Shown here piece after piece: positions 48,023-60,532 of a stretch of DNA of 64,000 nucleotides. Within the stretch, counting starts at the first letter, position 1, and each line of letters opens with the position of its first letter. Origin of the DNA: Inonotus obliquus (taxonomy: Eukaryota > Basidiomycota > Agaricomycetes > Hymenochaetales > Hymenochaetaceae); the NCBI GenBank assembly GCA_032164295.1, contig JAJHTX010000004.1, positions 1,054,001 to 1,118,000 of the forward strand, given 5' to 3'. The position numbers and the translations under genes are program-made. The notes under the pieces were generated by a model. The model made no database searches, was not told the DNA's origin, and saw nothing but the letters and a program-made list of their open reading frames with translations.

Positions 48023-50422
48023 AGTTGATGAGATTTTGGGGTACTGAGCAAGTCAGTGGCAGCAAAATGAGGTTGGAGGAGAAGGAAGAAAAAAAGAGCG
48101 CACGGTGTCCCGCACGCGCGTCACGTCGCGATCGGCTACTCCGGTTCATCCGTAAGATAAGATACGTATTAATTCGGTTGATCATCCGGTGCTTGGTCTG
48201 CAGGCAAACCAATCCTCACCTTGCAGCGACTTATTCAACGGGCAAGTCGTCCATCTTCTCAGCCTTGAGAACTTGCACCGTAGCTCTCTTTCGGCCTACT
48301 AACTTACTCTTGGAGCACGATAGAACCCCAGTTAAAGGAAGGAGAGGCAAATGTTCTACATTTACAGCATTGTTATGTTACCGTCATGACAAGCTAGTGG
48401 CTCCCTTATCGCTCACTTACAACACAGCAACAAGGCTTCATGGAGAATATAACGAAACAATAAATTTGTCAATAAAGTGCAAGGATGTCGACTAAGCTTC
48501 TAGTTCTTGCCAGACTTTTAGATGTCTTGTCAACAGATTCAAAATGTGGGTATGTTAGGTGTTACTGGATTTTTATCACTCTCGGATTGCTGCACAATTC
48601 CTATAATGTTCTACAAGAATCGTACTCGATCACAAGTACTATGTCCGAGTCTTTAACCCTTACTCTACTTCCTGCCTGTAGCAACTAACAAGCTTACTGC
48701 GATCTGTTACTTGCGCGGTCCGCTCGGTAGCAAATTAAGCAAACGACTGATGTGATCCTTGGCGAGTCGGGATTAATGGGCAATTTTCCGTCCCTAAACA
48801 GAATGAACGTGAGCAAGACGCATGTAGGAAAGCTGCTCCAAATCGGTGAGCTGAAAGGGAGACCTACTGCAGTACTAGGACTCAGCAATACTATGAGACC
48901 TTCTACTGCATCGTCAGCAGTCTTGAATGGCAAGCGTTTAGTCGTCCCCTTATCATTGATTTCAGTGGAATATTGGCCGCAAACATCTTCAATTTCTTTA
49001 TCATTTTCATCTAAAGCTATCTCGTATTTATTATGTTGATCATCCTCTGGTGCCAGCACACAATCCAATCCTCACCTACAGCAACGTATCTAATTGGGAC
49101 GTCACTAATAGAAAAAACACAGATACGTTCCACCTTTTTCCTTTCTGGGCCTGCTGTCTCACTCGCCTTGCCTGATAGAGTCACGATTAGAGGAGAGAGA
49201 GGCAAGAGAACTAAGGGACTCGCTTTTGAAGAACTCGGTGACTTTGAGATTTCCAGCATATGATTTGGGATCATTCCTTCTATACACAGCTTTAAGTTGC
49301 GAAATACTCATCGATAGAGCGTCTACAGTCTGGGGGTAGGAGCAATTGAAAAGGTAAAGGCGGCAGATTCTACAGTATTTTATAAGAGGAAAGCAGCCCC
49401 ACCAGGCAAAGACGTAATTGCAACCTGGATGGTGCAATGGTGCAAAGAGAGGAGTACTTTGCAATATGGAATGTCCCGATATTGGAGGCGGACGGTATTC
49501 TTGCAAACCATTTCTGCGTTCCGGTGCATCAGATATCAATTGATCCATACAGAGTCATTGTAAGATATGAGACCAAGTGGTTCGCAGGAGAGCTCGACGA
49601 GCCATCATGTGTAGAGCATGAAGCAAGGTGCTTGGATTTGAAAAGCGCTTTGCAGATGCATACCACGTCATGCAATGCGGCGAGTAGCAAAGCTCCTGCC
49701 ATCGTGCGGTCCCCAGGCTCAGTCCCTGGACCACACCCCCGTAAACTATAATGAGACAAGAAGTTGAAGGTCTTTTGAATACTGGTTCATGGTTGTAGCG
49801 CAAAAGAGTTAGAACGATGTCTTGAGAACTGAAAAGGAAAAGGATAAAGGCATGAGTGAGAAGAGAAGATTGGTCAGGTCAGGTCAGGTCAGGTCAGGTC
49901 AGGGGGGACAACTCGGAAAACGAAACGGGGAGAGGAACGGATGGACAGTTTTCACTTCCGAGACCAATATAACAATTTCCCGACTTGAGGCTAAGCAGAA
50001 GACAGCGACAGAATCAGATGAGATCAGAAGACGAGGCCTTCGTTGTCGTTAAAGTCAAGGAAAGAAGTTCTAATAGCACCATGCGTCGTCTGGGGCTTCG
50101 GTCCCCACAGCGCAACCAACTGGACATCAGTCGAAGTAGCGTGCAGAAATACTCTCTTCCTCCTCCGATAGTACCTTCCTTCCAATTGTAAGTGACATCC
50201 ACGAAATGCTATGTCATTCTAATGCAAGGTTTCTGAATCAGCACGTTCAAAAGCACCTTACGTACATTTTCATCAGTAACGTAAACCCACAATCCAAACT
50301 ATTAAACGCGTGTGGATCTGTGGACCGGCACCTTCGCTGTGAGAATACTTAGATGATAGAAAAGTGTGATAGGTTGGACGTACGTAACACCCGGACTTTA
50401 AAAAGAAATCTCTTCCTCGAAA
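48023..50422. other. Unassigned 2.4 kb with possible decayed coding fragments
   Basis: On the minus strand, 49159-49548 reads TVDALSMSISQLKAVYRRN followed by NLKVTEFFKSESLSS. At 48694-49068 it reads an acidic stretch with APEDDQHNKYEIALDENDKE and DKGTTKRLPFKTADDAVEG. These look more gene-like and more AT-rich than the flanking DNA, but could not be joined by valid splice sites, so a decayed gene or transposon relic is possible. A GGTCA array lies at 49872-49901. The left end is the IDH2 promoter. Confidence 0.35.
49872..49901 (+). repeat. (GGTCA)5-6 pentamer array
   Basis: At least five head-to-tail GGTCA units followed by a G run, in intergenic DNA about 520 bp beyond the 3' end of the Asterix-like gene. 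Confidence 0.85.
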
Positions 50423-51029
50423 TCATGTTGCTCGTTCCAACGGCATTTGAACCGGAGGCTTGTTCGCCAAAAGGATCATGGGGAGGTATAATAGGAGGAT
50501 AGCGGAGAATCCCAAACTACAACAGCAAGACGAAGTCAATCATTCAATGCAAAGAGTAAAATATACGTATTGGAAGAGTGACGTACATCAGGCTTTGCCA
50601 TGCCGGACCTCCTTCTTTTGAACGCAATGGGTGGGAGTTGACGAATCCGCTTATGCCGAGTAATAAAGCGGGCCAGGCGAGGTACCTAAACATATAAACG
50701 GAGACACTTGGCCATAGTGAGCAAATCGGGTGCAGTTTGAGGGGCGGTATGGACATACCTATTACGAATGACCATGACCGTGCCAGCCAGCAACATGCTC
50801 GACACCAACACCCCATCTAACTCATGTACGATGTGAATACAATCGCGGGGAAGTCTGTTGGCCGACTCACCTGTGTAGGTTGACCTCCATGTCGCCGGAA
50901 GGCTGAGTTTGGCTTCCGAGTGTTGGGGTTGTTACCTGACTTGACGCTGGTTAAAGTACTTCAACTTGAGAGAAGTAAATGTCCGTCACGCGGTCTGAGA
51001 GATCTCCACTCGACTCACTGACTGAGCAT
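50423..51029 (-). CDS. Asterix/UPF0139-like ER membrane protein (PAT complex)
   Basis: The C-terminal two thirds are clear. They read LDGVLVSSMLLAGTVMVIRN, then RYLAWPALLLGISGFVNSH, then LRSKEGGPAWQSL, then ILGFSAILLLYLPMILLANK and PPVQMPLERAT with a stop at 50425-50423. The three hydrophobic segments, the K/R-x-x-AW start of helix 2, the FVNSxxxR segment and the short Pro-rich tail match Asterix, the small subunit of the ER PAT chaperone complex that protects membrane helices during insertion. Upstream the frame gives NPNTRKPNSAFRRHGGQPTQ. The start is not settled; ATG 51029 with a GTCAGT donor gives a continuous frame, but other starts are possible. Confidence 0.6.
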
Positions 51030-51280
51030 TGACTCGAGTCATGAACTCTACTCTTGCTTCTCACAAGTAGTACTACTTTTCCAAAGCATACGCGGTATCC
51101 GCCTTCACCTTTTTTGAAGTCTTGACCGCAAACACTGTCGATTTCCTCGCTCTTTGAGCCCTAAATTACCTCGTACAAAACAATTATTCAGGCCAATTTT
51201 CATCCGAATATTACAATTTATTCCTAGGAAAAGCAGAATAAGTAATACAGTAGTGCACAGTGGGTGCCCGTGTCTATCAG

Positions 51281-52154
51281 CTACCCACTCAATAGCTCGT
51301 TTAGCTGTTTCTGATACTGCTCCAGATTCCTCTCTTGCTGCTCCTCCACCGTGTCCGCAACAGCCTTTAATCAAATTAAGTACGATAATGAAACAATAAA
51401 CAAAAGAAACACCAACAGGCAACTCGTCTTTCACAGTTCCAGCAGCACCAAGTTTGCCGTCCGTGATCTCAAATAGTACCTTCTCGACCTCTGCATCTGC
51501 CTCTTCCTCCAGCTCCTCATCATCCTCCATCTGCATTACCTCCTCAAGCATCTCTTCCATGATACCAGCCTATTTGCTCATTTAGATAAGGAATACAGGA
51601 GTGGCTCAGCAGAGTGCTCGCCTTTGTCATCTCCATACTCATTTCTCGCATTGCTTGACTGACTTGTGGTAGTTTCACGAGCGAGTTGGATAGCTTCATA
51701 ATTTCTGTGGATTTCTGCAGAGTCCCCGTAACTTTATACATAGCTTTGGCGGCGTGTCAGTATCATCCAGCGAGATATCTCAGTAGTGAAACACGTACAA
51801 AGCTGCTGCACGAGCTGATTGTTGATAGACCCTAATCGAGCCTTGCTCACGGACAATCGATCCTTCTGCTTATGACTCCTCACAACCTCCTTCGCAAGTA
51901 TCTTTGCATTCTTTACGTCCCCCTTCGTTGCAAGCTTCTTCACCTCCACTTGTACCTTTTTCGTTGCCATGTCAAGCTATGTGCAGAAACAACGAAGTTA
52001 ATGCCCGACCAAACGTTTGAGTGGATGGACAAGGAAAGCCAACCTGCCTCATCTCCCGGTCAAGCTGGCGCTGTTCGCCCCGTAACCTGCTCTGCCATGC
52101 CCGGATCTTCTCTTCGGGTGTTGGACCATATAGAAAGCGGTTAATAGATTGCAT
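51281..52154 (-). CDS. VPS24: ESCRT-III subunit Vps24/CHMP3
   Basis: The ATG at 52154 starts MQSINRFLYGPTPEEKIRAW, the conserved Vps24 N terminus. Helix 1 follows (QSRLRGEQRQLDREMRQ), then the basic helix 2 (KKVQVEVKKLATKGDVKNAK), ILAKEVVRSHKQKDRL, TGTLQKSTEIMKLSN, QAMREMSMEMTKAGIMEEML, an acidic stretch (MEDDEELEEEADAEVEKVLFEI) and a C-terminal helix (EEQQERNLEQYQKQLNELLSG). Six or so exons encode about 225 residues, normal for the family. Vps24 caps and co-polymerises with Snf7 and Vps2 in multivesicular-body formation. The final intron has an unusual GTTGGT donor. It is divergent from the Kre9-like gene. Confidence 0.92.
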
Positions 52155-52750
52155 GAGTACTGGCTGGTCATGGACGAGGTGGACCTAATGCTGCGCGGTG
52201 ACTTGTCTGCGCCACGCTACCTTTTACGGTATTTCGGTGATCATCGCCACCACTTCGCCTCTGATCATGACTTTCACTTCGATTGTCTAACATTTCTTGC
52301 TTGATCCATTCACTTTAGTCCCACGGACCACTTGAGGAGTTTCCTCGTTGTGTATACGCTACTCGATAGCGTGAGGCGAGACTCAGATTGGTGCAGATGT
52401 CTAAATAAAACATCTCCTAGAAGAATTTCTTGCCATACAATCTCTCGGGCTGCGAGGCTATAACTGACGTCTGAACAAATCAAGGCATACTTTTCAATTT
52501 TGCGAGTGATTGCGTCCTTCAGGCTGAAACACGCGCGATGCTCTACACTCGAATGCCATATTATCGCATTTCGTCTCAGACTCGAGTCTGAGGATCGCCC
52601 ACATCATATGTCTATAAAGCCTGCCAGCCCGCCCATTCTTTCCTCAGAGATCCCCTCTCACCTCCTCGTCTCTATCCCTCAAGGATCTGGCATCCTTCGC
52701 ATCTTCAGTCCTGTCTTTTCTTACTGTGAAGCTCAATCGTACAAGGCAAT
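52155..52750. promoter_or_regulatory. Divergent promoter region, VPS24 / Kre9-like
   Basis: The 596 bp separate two outward starts. A TATAAA at 52613-52618 lies 133-138 bp before the start codon of the plus-strand gene and is followed by a pyrimidine-rich leader (52640-52735). Confidence 0.5.
52613..52618 (+). promoter_or_regulatory. TATA box of the Kre9-like gene
   Basis: TCTATAAAGC lies upstream of a C/T-rich leader and the ATG at 52751, the usual arrangement for a TATA-driven secreted-protein gene. Confidence 0.5.
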
Positions 52751-54048
52751 ATGTTGCCGGTCTCGACACTCCTTTCCCTTCTCGTGATCATTTGTTCTCG
52801 AAGGACCTCTGCACAACTTCAACCAACAACTCCTGGTCCGAATGAGACTTATACTGCAGGGTCGAACTGTACGATTGCTTGGGAACCAGATTCTTCTGGG
52901 TCTTGGACGAATGTCACTATCGGTGAGATTCGCTTCAATGTTTTCATATTCCAGTTGAGCCTGACTAACGAGCCGTGTTGAAATCGAATGGTAGACTTGA
53001 TGTCTGGCTCGAATAACAATATGAGCCTTGTTACGAACGTAATAACGGGCTTAGATGGCACTGATACATCGCTCACGCCATTCTCGTGGACATGTCCAGA
53101 AGTGAACCCGTTTTCTACGATTTACTATTATCAGTTTACGAATGGGGAGGATATCTCGACGAGAGCGTGGACGACAAGGTTTACTGTGAGTCAATTCTCT
53201 TGAAATTTCTCATGAGATGCCTGATTGTGAAACGATTAGATCGCATCCCCAGCGAACGAGACGGAACCTCCAGAGAACCCAGAGCAGCCGGACGGAGAAA
53301 ACGTTCCCTGGGGAATAGGTTACATCAAAAGCCCGAGCAAGTCGGCGTCGACATCAAATTCGAGCACGAATAGTACGAATAGCTTAGATTCCAGCACTTC
53401 GGACTCGGAGACAGAGGGATCAGCAGGGTCAAGTAACGCGAAGAAACCGCACGGTCATAAAAGCGACTCGGACTCTGCAAACTCGGACTCTCCGTCAGAT
53501 ACTGATGACGTTGACGACGCCAGATGGGATGAGAAAGGAGAAAGAAAGAATAACGCGGACGATGATGAAACCGATGACTCGAGCGAAGAGAAATCAAGCA
53601 CAAAAACTCACCCTGCGAACGTTTCAGGTGCAAAATCCTCTGCTGCGCGTGCAACTTCCGTCGCTCACTCCGGGACTCACGATTCTTTCTCTTCTTCTCC
53701 GAATGACTCTGATACGAATGGCTATGACGAGTCGGATGACCCAGACGACAGCGACGACTCTCACTCCCGCTCTGGTTCAGGCTCTGGTTCACGTTCGCAA
53801 CAAGAGTCAAACGCAAATGCAGACTCAGACTCGGACTCCGATTGGTACTCAGATTCAGGCTCCCAAGCTCAATCTCAATCTTCTTTCTCTTCTCATGACC
53901 GTGGAGATGGTGAATGTCGATGTGGCGTTGTTACTAATGCTGGTCTAAGTTTTAGTGGTGCGAAGTCTCTAATGGATGCTTCTGTATCCGGAGTCGTGTC
54001 GTCTGTTGCTCCTTCTTTATTCATTGCACTGGTGGTAATGTACATGTA
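52751..54048 (+). CDS. Secreted GPI-anchored protein with Kre9/Knh1-like N-terminal domain
   Basis: The product is about 390 residues over three exons. A signal peptide (residues 1-21, STLLSLLVIICSRRTSA) is followed by the Ig-like domain of Kre9/Knh1 and Ser-Thr-rich GPI families: PGPNETYTAGSNCTIAWEPD, SGSWTNVTI, VTNVITGLDGTD, then PFSTIYYYQFTNGE and RAWTTRFT. A long Ser/Asp/Asn-rich stalk with SD repeats (DSDSANSDSPSDTDDVDD, DADSDSDSDWYSDS) carries the domain. The C terminus has a small-residue stretch (SGVVSSVAP) and a hydrophobic tail (SLFIALVVMYM), a GPI-attachment signal. Such proteins are covalently linked to the wall or plasma membrane. The stalk is acidic rather than Thr-rich, which is less common. 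Confidence 0.78.
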
Positions 54049-54176
54049 ATTGTCTAGGTAGAGGTTTTGGACTTTATGGTGCGTCTTGAGTTGCTCCCAA
54101 AGCAATGTTTGGGCCTTTACAGTCACCGAGATGGCCAAATAATCAAACGAGTCACGTATCATTTTGCAAGGAACCA

Positions 54177-56561
54177 CTAGTTACTAGAAAGTGTATCCTC
54201 AATGACATTTCGTACCCAAGCAAAGAGCCCTAACGCCTTATCCTCACGCGCTTCATACGTCAGGAGTTTTGCAGGAGCCATGGCAGCTCCAAGTCCAGGT
54301 CCAGAACTAGCAGACAAAGGACTAAGTTGCGTCGCTCCTGAAGCAGATCGTGTTATAGAAGATGGTACACGCAAGAGTTGGTAAGCGTGACAGTCCAGGC
54401 TTAGGTCGTCCGCGCATTTGACACGGAAGTTCCTGGTGGTAAATAGGGAATAAGTATACACCAACTTGGACAAGAATAAGATATCTGCGCACAGAACGCA
54501 ACCTTCCCAACGTCCAATGGCGCGACACATCATCTCATCAACGAACCACGTCCCGCTCAACGATTGGCACACTTCAATACCAATCTCACATATTTCTTCA
54601 AGTAAACTGCGCTCGATCTCATCGGCGAGAAGCTGTACAAGTTGAGGTATAGAAGATATTCCGATGGCTGCTTGTGGGAGGAGCGCCACGAGTACGGATG
54701 GGGAGGTGAATGTGAAGCGGACTGTATGTCTGATGAGGACAGCATCAGTCATAACTGAGATGAAGGGAAAGGATGGCGCACCTTCCACCGATTCTCAAAA
54801 CAGTCTCACCACCGAATCTCTCCTTACCTTCTAATAGTGCATCCAATATAACCTTCCCAGTCTCACCCACGGGTTCAAAGCATAAGTCAACCGGTACACC
54901 AACCGCACGAAGTCTATTAACGGCTTTCATCAACTCCCCCCGAATGCGATTCAGGAAGACATGATACTGCAACAAGTCGATAATTGGTCTAAGGATCTGA
55001 GGAGCTTGAGTGGGTCGTGAATTGAGGATCGTCTGCTTGGGGAGAAGCTTGAGTCGGGCGGCTTTAGTGTGAGAGTGTTGCCGCAATAAGAAAACTAGTA
55101 AAGACGAAGCAATAAGATCGCATAGTGCATGTCCTGTCAAATCAGAGGAGGAGCCTGCGTTGTCATTGGATGATACGATAAGGTCTTCATCCACCTATTC
55201 GATTCATACGAAAAAAGTCGATTGAACGTTTCAGGCACATTAGAATTGACTTGCATACCAATTCAAACCGCAGCTCGACGTCCTGCGCCGCATCAATTAC
55301 AATCAACCTCTCCGACACACGTGCGGACGCAGTGGGTAAGTTCCCTGCTTCTCTAATGAGCTCGCCAAAAATCTCTTTCTCTACAATCTCTTTTTGAGCG
55401 CCCTTGATTGCACCGTTCAATGTATCATCAGCGGTTATCCGAATCTGACTGTGGCAAGATGAAGTTTCTCCCGAAGAAGTCTTCCTGGTGAGACTGACAC
55501 GGAGGCGTGTCTTGTTTCGGTGAGGAAAGACGAGTGGACCATCTTGCGTTGTTGGAGAAGAGTAAAACGCCATATGGGCAATGGCATGCCGGCGAAAGAT
55601 TGGAAGCGCTGTAATGAACCCACGTTAGCGATACATTCTTTCAACGAGAGCGAAACAACTGACATGATTCAAGGCCATATGAGACCAAGAAGTCCCGACT
55701 GGCCCTGTCCGATCCCTTCCCGGTAGCAGAGCCTAGTGGAAGAGGTGCGGGAATTAGCTCCCAGTTTCCACGACGCATTCGCAAAGCATCGGCCCAATAT
55801 TGCTCTGAACGCGAGGAACTTCGCTCGATTCCCTCTGCGGCTGTCCGCAGAACATCGGAGGCTTTGCGAAGTGCATCATCCTTCCCTCCCGTGACAAACT
55901 GAGCGTTGAATGCCTGTACCGAGGGGATAGGAGGCGGAGCAGTAACGATCGAAGTAGTCAAGAGACCTAGTTTGAGTGATGGGCTCAAAGAGCTCGGCGG
56001 AAGGGCGGAGGGGGCCCCCAGGATTGATGCACTTGGGGATGTGCCTGTACTTGAAGGTACGGATGAAGATGTGGATAGAATGAGGGACAGTAAATCTCGC
56101 GCATGAGACATTTCACCCAGAGCGATGCTGGGAGGAGTGTTAGCTTCTTTCACTTATTTACGCACGAGGAGAGCACGTACGTACTGAAGTCGGGGCAGAA
56201 TCTCGCTCCTCATTTGAAAGAGCTTTTCCGGTGTCATGAGTTTCTCTTCTTCAGCAGCATCCTTCGCCTCGTCTCCAGATGCATTCCCCTCGTTTGAAGT
56301 AAGTTCCTTATCAGCTACCTCGTCTTCGGAAGGATATCTCATCTGTGGATCGGAGTCAAAGAAGTCTATTCCTTGTTCGAGGAATATTCGTCGAAAGCGT
56401 TCTCCAAGTTTAGTATCCCAGTCGTCTTGCGGCTCGTAGATGAATTGACCGTCTTGAGTGATATCAAGGAGAGCCTGCGATGGATTACCATTTTCGTCCT
56501 TGTAGGGCCTTTCGAGAGATAGTTTTGTTTGCCTCCAGGATTGTTCATTGTCCTGTTGCAT
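54177..56561 (-). CDS. MED17: Mediator complex subunit 17 (Srb4)
   Basis: The ATG at 56561 begins MQQDNEQSWRQTKLSLERPY, typical of fungal Med17. It continues with FIYEPQDDWDTKLGERFRRI, an acidic segment, LMTPEKLFQMRSEILPRLQ, and then the well-conserved ALGEMSHARDLLSLILS. Later exons give WADALRMRRGNWELIPAPLPLG, RDFLVSYGLES, RLRVSLTRKTSSGE, and a C-terminal domain to AREDKALGLFAWVRNVIEDTLSSN. The total is near 650 residues. Med17 is the scaffold of the Mediator head module linking activators to RNA polymerase II in the nucleus. The gene is convergent with the Kre9-like gene and divergent from the Zn2Cys6 regulator. The middle exons were checked only for frame and motif. Confidence 0.85.
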
Positions 56562-56735
56562 TGTATGTTGTGGTGATACTGAGAGTGAGTGATCGGAAGA
56601 TGCCGTGAGACGCACAACGGGCCGACCCCGAGTCAGAAAGGGCAGATAATGATTATTTATTTGATTGAGAGGCACGCTGCTGCTTCTTCTTGGTCTCTGG
56701 CCTTTCCATACCCCCTCCCTCTCCATCCGACGTCC
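56562..56735. promoter_or_regulatory. Short bidirectional promoter, MED17 / Zn2Cys6 regulator
   Basis: Only 174 bp lie between the outward start codons, so both genes must share promoter elements. No TATA is evident. Confidence 0.5.
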
Positions 56736-59700
56736 ATGATCAAGACCGAACATCCCATCCTGCCCGCAGTACGGGCCACCCCGCCTGCTTCGGCATCAAC
56801 ACCCGGCAAGCGTAAAATTAAGGATGACCGGGACCAGCCCAGTCAGACATCGAAGAAGAAGCCCAGGACCAGGGTAAGGTGCGCAGCGAGTGATAAGGGT
56901 CACTATGTCCTCGACACGCTGATGTCTGCTGTTACTTTGTAGCTATTCTTGTGGAGAATGCCACAGGCGAAAGCAGAAGGTCCGCTTTTTGCGTATCCTT
57001 GATCACAACACTCACTACTCTGCATACAGTGTGATCGTCAAATTCCGTGCTCTCACGTTCGTCTCTTCCAGTACTTTCCTCCGCTTGTGCTTCTCTTCCT
57101 GACGTAGACTCAACACCAGTGCATAGCTCGTAAAGTTCCAGACCTCTGCAAGGCATACACTCCTGGAAAGTCTGAACAGGATGTACATGCCCGCCTTTCT
57201 CGGCTTGAGCATATTATCGAGCTCGCACTGCCTCAGTTCTGTGGCAGCACACCGAGCGGCCCGTCGTCCCCCATCATCGGTGCGTCCATACACTCGCGAC
57301 TCGGAGGATCCGGATCGCTATCACCCGACGACGAAGGTTCTCAAGCTGAAGAAGGTGACGTAGGGGCAGGCACGTTTGACAGAGGAGGGAAATGGTTTGG
57401 GAATAGTGTTTCCGGGAGTGTTGCTCCTACCACTATGCTTGAGCAGGTGAGAAAAGCTGCGACGATGGGGAACACGAGCTTCAACCTGGCTTTGCAGCTT
57501 ACGCATGTCGCTCCGAGCAATGAACACACCCCCAACGAGCTGATGAACGGGCACTTCGCCGCAAGTGGAAGCAGACCCCAGCCAACCGCAAGTCTGCCCT
57601 CGATGAGCGAGAATGAACAGGACAGAGTCCTGATGCAAAACGGGGAACCGACAGCCGCCGACCTCCTGCAAGGTTTGATCCGCGACTGCGGTCTTTCGGA
57701 AAATAAGCTTCACGAACTTATGCAAGAATTACCGTCGAAACAGTATACCGACCACCTCATTGATTATTACTTCGAAAACATGTAAGTAGCTTGCTCCAAC
57801 GGTGTGTCTCTATTCTTAGATTGCGTACGCTAACTAGTTCTTCGGGTAGGAATTGGACGCGGTATCCGATCTCAGAGCAAGATTTCAGAACATCATATGC
57901 AGCCCTTTTTGTTGATGGTTTAGGCTCAAATCCCAGCGATATTCGTTTTCTTCCCTTATTATTTGTGGTCCTCGCTATTGCCGTTCGTCTCGCTCCGGAA
58001 CATATTGGTGGTAATCCTCATGAACGAAAATTGAAATCTTCTCGGTTTTATTGGTCTTGTAAGCATGTCTAGCATTCCATCACCTTCTTGGAGCTAAGGT
58101 CGATTACAGCACGACGCGCATTGCTTATTGCTGCCGCCATACAACCGGACTCCTTGGAGATGGTGCTTACTAGGTTACTGGTGAGTTTTTCTCGTATAAT
58201 TCGTGGAATCGCGATTACTCAAGGAGGCGTGTCCTACAGAGCGCTCGTTACCTGACATTTGACCGCAGAATAACGGAGTGTTGGAGTCAACTGGGAGCAG
58301 CAGTTTGTACAGCCCAAGCTCTCGGTCTTCATCGCGATCCAGCTGGAATGGTAAAATTTCCTTGCGATACTTCATTGGCGGATGCTAATTGGTTTCCTTA
58401 TCTTTAGCGCTTGGAACCCGCGCAAGTTGAATACAGGAGACGAGTATGGTGAGATTAACTCGGTCGTTGCCTGATGTGCTTAGTTCTAATATCTTTCCAG
58501 GGCGTATCTCTATCACGCGGACAGATCGTATTCTATGGTTCTTGGTCGCCCTTACGCGATCCAAGATGAATACACAACCACATCGCCGCCTCTCAATGTC
58601 GAAGACTTATCGACACTGATCTCAATCCCCTCTGCCCCACCTCTATCGCACCCTACCCGCATGACCTTCGTTATCTTAAGGCACAAATTGGCATATCTCA
58701 TTGGCAAGATGGTCCAGTTCGTATCTTTATCTGCTTCCCATGTGACCTTTGCTCATGATCTCTCAGCTACTTCCAACGTGTTCGGATCCAAAATCACTAT
58801 TCAGAAGTGCTGGCTCTTGACGACGACCTGCAAAAGTTTATCGATACCCTGCCTCCACACTTCTCCTTCAACCCAGATACCTCACTGGATCATTTAGAAG
58901 AGTATTCGTATATCCCGGTGCACCGTTATCTATTGACCACAGAAATCCATTTCGTCCGCATCAGTCTGCATCGACCGTACATCCTTCGACGGCTGGACTC
59001 GGATCGATATGGACGTTCCAGACGTGCATGTTTCACCGCGGCGCTTCAGGACTTCCAAGTTCGCCAAAATTACCGACGCACACAATCCGAAGAGGTATTA
59101 CGGATGGTCGGAAATGCATACCGCGAATTCCAAACGGCAATGATCAGCGGGATCTATCTGGTACTCGAACCAAACGGGAAGAATGCGGACGCGATGCATG
59201 TCATCCTAGATACGTTCCTCAGGGACCATGAGGGATTGGAGCTTGATGAGACGACACGTAGAGAACTCAAAATCGTTGAGCTTCTGAAGAGTAAGGCTCT
59301 GCAAGCGAAGTCTCAAGGTGGTCCGGCACGACGGAATACAATTCCCGAGACTCCAGCGAGTGCCTCGTCCGAGCAATCAACGGATGCGCAGGCGAACGCG
59401 AACTTGCTCCTCAGTCTGCAGCATTCTCGTGGCACGATCCAGCATACCCGCTCTTCGAGCGAGAGTGCCGTTTCACCTGCTTCACGACAGCCTTTTGCTC
59501 CTCTGACTGCAAAGGGCATGATCTCGGCTGGAGCCACACCCAATCCGCTGCTCGGGGCGGCCGGTATTACTGGGAGCGGGATGACCCCCTTACCCGCGTC
59601 ACCCACGTTCCAGCGCATACAGGCTCAGAGTGGACCAGTAAGCTCGCGACACTCACCGGTAGGGACGGGTAGTCCAGGTGCTGATGAGGACATGAGCGCA

Positions 59701-59955
59701 CAAAATATGCTGGATCACTGGTGCAACGTCGTGACGAACCCGCCTTTACCAATAGACTCGTTTGGGGGAGGCGGCAACTCACTGTCAAGTGGACAATGGG
59801 GAACCTTTTCCACTGGCGTCGGAGGTGGTACGGCAGATTGGTTAAACACCCCTTATATGATGAATGGAGACGCTGGCCTTGGAAATGGATTGGAAGGAGC
59901 TGATTATAATTATTGGGAGAGCCTTGTGAACACGATACGTGGTGGACCTGTTTGA
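56736..59955 (+). CDS. Zn2Cys6 fungal-specific transcription factor
   Basis: The product is roughly 890 residues. An N-terminal basic segment (GKRKIKDDRDQPSQTSKKKP) leads into the zinc cluster, which is split over three exons: SYSCGECHRRKQK, CDRQIPCSH and CIARKVPDLCKAY, giving C-x2-C-x6-C-x5-C-x2-C-x8-C. A linker and helix follow (ARLSRLEHIIELALPQF). The Fungal_trans domain runs from about YFENM/NWTRYPISEQDF through RALLIAAAIQPDS, ECWSQLGAAVCTAQALGLHRDP, EYRRRVWAYLYHADRSYSMVLGRP to HFVRISLHRPYILRR. The C-terminal ~250 residues are Ser/Gly-rich. The layout is that of a typical binuclear-cluster regulator. No adjacent metabolic cluster suggests its target. Confidence 0.88.
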
Positions 59956-60136
59956 TTGGATTTAAGGATGGTCACAGAGTATCTGATATGAGATATTTAT
60001 ATGTTTTCATATTTCTGTGTTTATTTACTCAGGCTGCCGTGTATCGTCTATACTCAATCCTGTGCTTTGAACCCCCAAATACAATGTACCGACGTGCAAA
60101 ACGGTTCCCTACGCGAGTACCCGACGCCCAAGGTGA

Positions 60137-60532
60137 CTATGATTTCGGGGCCCAGAGGTCGTAAAGTTCTTTGTCATTAGGATTGAAGCACGTCGCTATG
60201 GTAGGGTCTGCGCGGATGATGAGGCGCTTTCTCGTCGTGAATGATTCGGTATTTGGGACTGTGCGCATCGGTATGCTCAATGGAATGGCCGGCGCGGGTG
60301 TACCAATGGTGGATGTTGGTGAACCAAATACGGGTGCCGGGCTCTGTGGCTGGGTCAGTATCGTCTGGTTGGTGTGTGAACGATGAGGAGGACAACGCAC
60401 TGGAGCAGGACTTTGGCGTCCTGAACGAGACGGATCAAATGCCGCAGACGAACCTTGCGTAACATACAGAATTAGGAATAAAACGAGAGATTATTGTCAG
60501 AAGTATGCATACCAGGCATAGAGTCAGCCATA
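60137..60532 (-). CDS. Small conserved-looking protein of unknown function (111 aa)
   Basis: Two exons (60532..60514 and 60453..60137) join in frame, with a GTATGC donor and CGCAAG acceptor. The product is Pro/Ser/Thr-rich at first (MADSMPGSSAAFDPSRSGRQ, TQPQSPAPVFGSPTSTIGTP) and has a well-ordered end: TRKRLIIRADPTIATC followed by FNPNDKELYDLWAPKS. That C-terminal block looks like a short interaction motif rather than a domain. A distant relation to small ubiquitin-ligase adaptors such as DDA1 came to mind but is not supported. The start is divergent from VID27, with 145 bp between. Confidence 0.6.
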
